The notes below the pieces were generated by a model, which was not told where the DNA came from, did no database searches, and was given only the letters and a program-made list of their open reading frames with translations. A DNA stretch of 64,000 bases from WHSV01 sp050693895 (GTDB lineage: Bacteria > Actinomycetota > CADDZG01 > WHSQ01), in contig JBOGWS010000019.1 of assembly GCA_050693895.1 (NCBI GenBank), positions 1 to 64,000 of the forward strand, written 5' to 3'. Below are positions 57,825 to 64,000 of this stretch, piece after piece. The stretch's first letter is position 1. Each line of letters begins with the position of its first letter. The translations under genes were made by a program, and so were the position numbers.

Positions 57825-58337
57825 ATGGACAAGGAGAGACTCACGCGCGGCGAATGGTCCGCCGGGATCGCAGGTGTCGCGCTGATCATCATTTCGGTCA
57901 TCCCCCAGTGGGGATCGGTGTCGCTCCGTGAGGGGCAGGGCGGCTTCCTCAACGAATCGGAACTCGGCACAGACAACTCATTCAGCCTCTGGGAAGAGGG
58001 GGTCTTCGGCGTCCTACCGAGATCCGCCGTGCTAATCGGACTCGCTACAGTCGTCCTGATCCTGGTCCGAGCTGTGGGCGCCGTTAGGCAGGTTCCCTCA
58101 GTCACTTATCTCGCGCTTGGAGTCTCGGCCACACTGTTGATGCTCATGGGCCTCGCAGTCGGGCCGGCGGTTGAAGGGACCGCAGTCCTAGCCCTCCCGA
58201 TTGACGCGACGCGCGGACCCCTCCTGTACGCCGGCGTGGTCCTTTGTGCTGCGATCCTGGCTGGAGGCTGGTTGCACCTGCGAAGCGAAGATACAGACGA
58301 CTTCGGCAACAGAAGTGCGGCCCCACCGCCGATGTAG
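57825..58337 (+). CDS. Small membrane protein, tandem paralogue 2
   Basis: A 170-aa protein with four hydrophobic segments. EWSAGIAGVALIIISVIPQW parallels the first helix of the preceding gene product, and the loop after it is Gly/Glu-rich. The C-terminus ends in a short charged tail (RSEDTDDFGNRSAAPPPM). The ATG follows AAAAGGA five bases upstream. No function is recognised. The zinc-ribbon gene follows after about 100 bases. Confidence 0.72.
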   Translation: MDKERLTRGEWSAGIAGVALIIISVIPQWGSVSLREGQGGFLNESELGTDNSFSLWEEGVFGVLPRSAVLIGLATVVLILVRAVGAVRQVPSVTYLALGVSATLLMLMGLAVGPAVEGTAVLALPIDATRGPLLYAGVVLCAAILAGGWLHLRSEDTDDFGNRSAAPPPM

Positions 58338-58435
58338 ATGACGACCCGGCACATGTTTGCGCGCAGGGAATGTTTTGCGATGATTTGAGTATCCGACCGA
58401 GGTCTCTACGGGGGCCGGGAGGGGAGACATCGAAG

Positions 58436-59161
58436 ATGGACGAGAACCTGTTTCAACTTGTGACCCTGGCGCTTCTCGGCGTTACGTTGCTCGTGCTGCT
58501 CGTGACGTTGCTGACGCTCAACAAAGTCACCAAGAGGCTCGAAGAGGGTGTGGGTGCACCCGCGGAATCTCACCGACCCCGGGATGAGGACCGGCAGGAG
58601 GAGCCCGCTCCCAGCCAGGCGGCGCCGGCCGAGACGAGCACCCCCGAGCCGGTGGTGCAGACGTCGGCCTTCCCGGCGGCTCAGGCGACCGAGCCCGCGG
58701 CCAAGCAGCCCGAGCCTGAGGTGGACAAGGAGCCCGTGCGGACAGAGGAGCCGCAGCCGGTCGCCGTCGCCGATGAGGACGTGCAGGAGCCACAGGAGGC
58801 CCGGGCTGCCACGGGCTTCGAAGACGCCCCCGAGGAGCAGCCCTTCGAACGAGATGGACGCTGGTGGTTCAAGCGCGGAGACGAACTGCTGGTATACGAC
58901 GAGCAAAGCGGTCAATGGGAACCGGCCCCCGCCGCCCCCACTACACCCAGCCCCGCACCCCCCGTCGCGCCTCAGGGGGAGTCATGGCAACAGAGCGGGG
59001 CTTCACCGGGGGTGGGCGGGCAGTCCGATGTTGGCGGGCAGTCCGAGCAGGCCGCTCGGCAGGCCCAGGAGCCGGGGAGCTTCTGGAAGTGCCCGTCGTG
59101 CGGCGCGGTCAACGGGTCCACGGCAACGTCCTGCCGTATGTGCTTCACGCCCAAACCCTAG
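58436..59161 (+). CDS. Membrane-anchored protein with acidic linker, Trp-rich module and C-terminal zinc ribbon
   Basis: A 241-aa protein. One N-terminal membrane helix (VTLALLGVTLLVLLVTLLTL, residues 9-28) is followed by a Glu/Pro/Ala-rich linker to about 135. Residues 139-163 are a Trp-rich module (DGRWWFKRGDELLVY, then GQWEP), like that of the RDD protein. The C-terminus is a four-Cys zinc ribbon (WKCPSCGAVN and SCRMCFTPKP) of the RanBP2-like CxxC...CxxC form. Such ribbons bind protein or RNA. Function unknown. The ATG follows GGGAGGGGAG; an upstream in-frame extension is not supported. Confidence 0.75.
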   Translation: MDENLFQLVTLALLGVTLLVLLVTLLTLNKVTKRLEEGVGAPAESHRPRDEDRQEEPAPSQAAPAETSTPEPVVQTSAFPAAQATEPAAKQPEPEVDKEPVRTEEPQPVAVADEDVQEPQEARAATGFEDAPEEQPFERDGRWWFKRGDELLVYDEQSGQWEPAPAAPTTPSPAPPVAPQGESWQQSGASPGVGGQSDVGGQSEQAARQAQEPGSFWKCPSCGAVNGSTATSCRMCFTPKP

Positions 59162-59167
59162 GACGGG

Positions 59168-59446
59168 TCAGCCTCCGCTGAGGGATCTCAGGCGTCGACC
59201 CCCGGGAAGCCGGGGGTCGCGCCCCAAGGCAGTCATCATCAGGAGCCCGATCCAGATCAGCGCGCCGATGGCGAAGGTGACCCTCGTGCCGGTCGGCCCC
59301 GCCAGCGATCCAGCGTAGATGGCCACCGGCCATAGGAACCCGAACGCGACTGCCTGCAGCCCGTGAAACCGGGCCCGCTGATCGCGACCGAGCGAATAGG
59401 CCAGCAGACCGGTGAGCGGTGGAAGAAGGTAGGCAAGGGCGGCCAT
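59168..59446 (-). CDS. DUF4870-like small membrane protein
   Basis: A 92-aa protein with three hydrophobic segments: ALAYLLPPLTGLLAYSLGRD, a middle segment AVAFGFLWPVAIYAGSLAG and AIGALIWIGLLMMTAL. The loop DQRARFHGLQAVAFGFLWP carries the 'R.Ha.QA..f' pattern of the DUF4870/Tic20-like family. Function unknown. It ends 6 bases from the zinc-ribbon gene (convergent), and its ATG lies only 36 bases from the start of the divergent YyaL gene. Confidence 0.72.
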   Translation of the reverse strand: MAALAYLLPPLTGLLAYSLGRDQRARFHGLQAVAFGFLWPVAIYAGSLAGPTGTRVTFAIGALIWIGLLMMTALGRDPRLPGGRRLRSLSGG

Positions 59447-59482
59447 CGAGACAAGACCCTAATCGGGTTAATCATTGAAGTC

Positions 59483-61488
<2,006 letters not shown>

Positions 61489-61492
<4 letters not shown>

Positions 61493-61914
61493 CGGATCTC
61501 CGCGTCAACCGCCGGCTCGTGATCCCGTCCAACGAGTTGGAGGAGCGCTTCTCGACCTCGTCGGGCCCCGGCGGCCAGCATGCCAACAAAGCATCGACGC
61601 GCGCCGAACTGGTGTGGAACGTAGAGAGCTCATCCGTTCTGGGCCCCCGTCAGCGCGAACGGATTCTGCTGCGCCTCGCGAACCGCCTCGACTCCAACGG
61701 CGTGCTGCGCGTCGCGAGCGAGAAGCATCGTTCGCAGCTTCGCAACCGAGAGGAGGCAAAGAAACGACTGGCGGAGTTGATCGACCGAGCGCTGAAGGTG
61801 GAACCCGCTCGAGTGAAGACGAAACCGACCAGAGCCGGCAAGGAGCGGCGACTGCAACAGAAGCGGCGACGCTCCGAGATCAAGCGGGCCCGGCGCGTGA
61901 CCCACGACGACTAG
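61489..61914 (+). CDS. arfB: Peptidyl-tRNA hydrolase ArfB (ICT1-like ribosome rescue factor)
   Basis: A 141-aa RF-1 domain protein without the codon-recognition domain: VIPSNELEERFSTSSGPGGQ (the GGQ motif), HANKASTRAELVWNVESSS, then a Lys/Arg-rich tail (AGKERRLQQKRRRSEIKRAR) that would enter the ribosomal mRNA channel. ArfB releases peptides from ribosomes stalled without a stop codon. The GTG start overlaps the YyaL stop by three bases; a longer in-frame stretch upstream inside that gene is rejected. Confidence 0.92.
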
Positions 61915-62043
61915 CGATCGTCTCCACGATCGCGCCAGAAGCCGGCGCATAGGGGGCCCGCTCAATTCAGAGCCAAAGGCCCTACGGGAACTTGCGGCCG
62001 AGGGCCTGCTCCAGAAGCAACGGCCAGTCGCCTCCTCCTTCGC

Positions 62044-63060
62044 TCAGAACGCTACCGGCACCTCGACGAACGCCTCTTTGCGTCCGAACTCGAGATGGGC
62101 GGTTCGCAGGCAAGTGAGGCTGTCGATATGCCGCCACATCCCCTTCTGTTTGCGAAACAGCTCGATACCCATGTCACCGATCTCGGAATTGGCGCAATGT
62201 CGCCGTGAGCCATCGGGATCGTCGTATGTCACCTGCACCATTCGCTCGGGGAGTGCGCGCGCCGCCCCCACGACCTTGAACTCGTCGTTGTTGGCGGTGA
62301 AGGCCCAGGTGGGCATCTCGTAGCGACTTTTGGCGCGCAGCGAGTGCTTCAACGAGTTGAACTCGATATCACGCCCGTCGTAGCGGAGATAGGCGAAGGT
62401 CATCGTCGGAGCAGGGAGACCGACAAATCGAGCGCGCGCCGCAACCCCCTCAAAGATCGCGTCCGGATGATTCTCGAAGCTGTCGCAATGAGCCCAAGCC
62501 CACGACTGCGGGTGTGCTCTTCCCCAGCGGTGCGCCTGACTGCCTCTGACCTGCTCGAAGGACAACTCCTCGCCATCCAGCGAGAGGGTGCCCCTGAAGG
62601 GCACGCTGAGATTGGGGACGCAAACGGTCGAGACGCGCTGCTCCACGCGCTGACGCAGGGGCTGAGGAATGTGGTGAAAGCAGCGAACCGAGGGCTCGAG
62701 GTCGAACGACCACTCCAGTGCGCGTCCTCCCTCATCCCGAACCTGGCCTTCGAGGTGGCGCTCGCTGAGCCACGCGTCACCAATTCGCACGAGCGCCCCT
62801 TCGTCGCGCTCGCGTCCGAGAACGTCGATCGAGAATCGGCGTTTGGCTGCGAACGTCCGCTTGTTCGATGGATCGAAGTAGAAGCCCCACAGCTCACAAT
62901 AGGGTTCGCCGGCGCGAGGGGCCGTGATCGCGTAGCGCATCCACACGCCACCACCCGTCTCGGGGTGGTTGATGGTCGAGTACCAGATCTCCATGAAGCC
63001 GGAAGCTTTGCGATTCCACCGCATGGTGTTTTCGGTGCCGTCTTGCGTAAACGCAGTCAT
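62044..63060 (-). CDS. Hypothetical protein, possibly AttH/CrtC-like lipocalin fold
   Basis: A 338-aa soluble protein, mostly beta by appearance, with many Trp: FMEIWYSTINHPETGGGVWM at the start, GSQAHRWGRAHPQSWAWAHC in the middle and MTFAYLRYDGRDIEFNSLKH later. The 'G...H.WG.....W.W.hc' pattern recalls AttH/carotenoid-hydratase-type double lipocalins, but the match is from memory and weak. No signal peptide. It starts 20 bases after the glycosyltransferase gene on the same strand. The spacer between its end and arfB (129 bases) holds nothing clear. A function cannot be stated. Confidence 0.6.
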   Translation of the reverse strand: MTAFTQDGTENTMRWNRKASGFMEIWYSTINHPETGGGVWMRYAITAPRAGEPYCELWGFYFDPSNKRTFAAKRRFSIDVLGRERDEGALVRIGDAWLSERHLEGQVRDEGGRALEWSFDLEPSVRCFHHIPQPLRQRVEQRVSTVCVPNLSVPFRGTLSLDGEELSFEQVRGSQAHRWGRAHPQSWAWAHCDSFENHPDAIFEGVAARARFVGLPAPTMTFAYLRYDGRDIEFNSLKHSLRAKSRYEMPTWAFTANNDEFKVVGAARALPERMVQVTYDDPDGSRRHCANSEIGDMGIELFRKQKGMWRHIDSLTCLRTAHLEFGRKEAFVEVPVAF

Positions 63061-63080
63061 TATTGGCCCAGACTAGACCC

Positions 63081-64000
63081 TTAGTCCGTGGCAGCCGCTA
63101 ATTCGAGTAACCGATCGGCCACGACCGTCCAAGACCAGCGCGAGCGCGCGAGTTCGACCGCTTTGGCCTCCATCGCCGTCCTCTCCGCCCGAGGTATGGC
63201 GAACACTGAGTCGATACATCGAGCGATCCCCTCGAGCGGCTCGTCTGGGTCGTAGGTCAACAGTCCCGGAGCCCCGACCGCCTCTTCGACCATCCGCCCG
63301 ACCTCACCAATGCCGGAGTGGTCGGGAACGATCGGAAGCACGCCGCAGGCTGCGGCCTCGGCCGCAACCATTCCGAACGCCTCGGCAAGCACGGAGGGAA
63401 CGACGAGGACATCGAAGTACGGAAGGACCTGTGAGAGGGCCGCGTGCTCGAGCCGTCCCGGCCATTGAACATTCACTCTGGCAGCGCGCGCGAAGTACGG
63501 TCCCGTTGCCTTGCCCGCGTCGATGAACTCGAGCAGATGACTGAGTTCCTGGGTGCCGTCGCCGCGGACGGCCAATGTCTCGAGGACTTCGGGATCATTC
63601 GTTCTCAGAGCGCTACCGATCTCATGGAGACCTCGCTCGAAGCCGCCGTAGCCGACAATCGTGACGTTGAGATTCTCCGTCCTGGTCAGACCGAGTGATC
63701 CGAGCAGGTTGTGCACGCCTTTCGACACGATGAACTTCCCGACGTAGCCAACACTTAGGGGCCCCGACGCGTCTCGGTCGACCGGACGGAACAGATCGAC
63801 GTCACAGCCTGGATTGACGACCTTCGCGCGGCTCTCCCACCCCGTGATCACCGATGAGGCTTCAGCCACCATGTAGTTGCTTCCACCGGTAACAACCCGA
63901 GCCGAGCCGAGCCCCGCACTAGCGAACTCCACATATCGTTCCGGTTGCTCCTTGACTGCATACTCGAGCGCGCTCCCGTGCAGTTTTGCGAGGTACTCGG
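63081..64000 (-). CDS. Glycosyltransferase family 4-like protein, 5' end outside the window
   Basis: At least 306 aa; the frame stays open to the edge (EYLAKLHGSALEYAVKEQPE), so the N-terminus is missing. It has the second half of a GT-B glycosyltransferase: VVNPGCDVDLFRPVDRD (the usual 'i.nGvD...F.p' segment), LSVGYVGKFIVSKGVHNLLG (start of the Glycos_transf_1 domain) and VVPSVLAEAFGMVAAEAAAC (the E-x7-E nucleotide-sugar site, in which 'EAFGMVAAEA' is diagnostic). It transfers a sugar from a nucleotide donor; donor and acceptor are unknown. Confidence 0.88.
   Translation of the reverse strand, partial: EYLAKLHGSALEYAVKEQPERYVEFASAGLGSARVVTGGSNYMVAEASSVITGWESRAKVVNPGCDVDLFRPVDRDASGPLSVGYVGKFIVSKGVHNLLGSLGLTRTENLNVTIVGYGGFERGLHEIGSALRTNDPEVLETLAVRGDGTQELSHLLEFIDAGKATGPYFARAARVNVQWPGRLEHAALSQVLPYFDVLVVPSVLAEAFGMVAAEAAACGVLPIVPDHSGIGEVGRMVEEAVGAPGLLTYDPDEPLEGIARCIDSVFAIPRAERTAMEAKAVELARSRWSWTVVADRLLELAAATD

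Overview
The window looks like a chromosomal segment of a high-GC actinobacterium, probably an uncultured Actinomycetota lineage outside the well-studied genera. The evidence is a BldC-type regulator, a split PurL/PurQ/PurS, frequent GTG and TTG starts, stop/start overlaps of the ATGA type, a DUF6458 protein and secreted proteins with the 'NADKVDG' motif. The class cannot be fixed from this sequence. I see no phage, insertion sequence, CRISPR array or rRNA.

Layout. (1) 1-1.9 kb: an SDR oxidoreductase, a VOC protein and a GNAT acetyltransferase. (2) 1.9-10.9 kb, minus strand: one translationally coupled operon running lacI, livK, livH, livM, livG, livF, a Gfo/Idh/MocA oxidoreductase, a DUF993 protein and a xylose-isomerase-like protein. 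A branched-chain-amino-acid-type ABC importer is thus joined to what looks like carbohydrate catabolism under a LacI repressor. Its promoter carries three contiguous 13-bp operator-like repeats. (3) 10.9-18.1 kb: a secreted subtilisin, a receiver/thioredoxin-reductase fusion with a coupled membrane protein, a GlsB-type protein, a secreted protein, tRNA-Asp, tRNA-Phe, a bidirectional terminator, bldC and an unknown gene.

(4) 18.3-35.4 kb, plus strand: amino acid dehydrogenase, 2-oxoacid dehydrogenase E1alpha, E1beta and E2, a PhnD-like binding protein, then (behind a perfect 18-bp palindrome) a flavin reductase, a GntR regulator and homoprotocatechuate (4-hydroxyphenylacetate) degradation genes: a DapA-family enzyme, hpaG-like, hpaE, hpaB and hpaD. 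A second Liv-type importer follows, in which permease and both ATPases are fused into one polypeptide. The likely theme is uptake and meta-cleavage of 4-hydroxyphenylacetate or related aromatic acids, possibly fed from amino acids. paaK follows on the other strand.

(5) 36.9-43.1 kb: formaldehyde dehydrogenase, YjbQ, DUF6458, a coupled enoyl-CoA hydratase/NadB/FlK-like thioesterase set and an L,D-transpeptidase. (6) 43.1-56.0 kb: a large purine biosynthesis cluster, purA-D-E-K and purB-C-(Yip1)-S-Q-L-F, interrupted by one methyltransferase on the opposite strand. (7) 56.0-64.0 kb: dodecin, several small envelope proteins, a YyaL/DUF255 protein, ArfB, an unknown protein and a glycosyltransferase cut by the window edge. 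No gene-free stretch exceeds about 300 bases; the longest are 271 bases between purL and purF and 260 bases upstream of the GlsB-type gene, where I see no clear feature.
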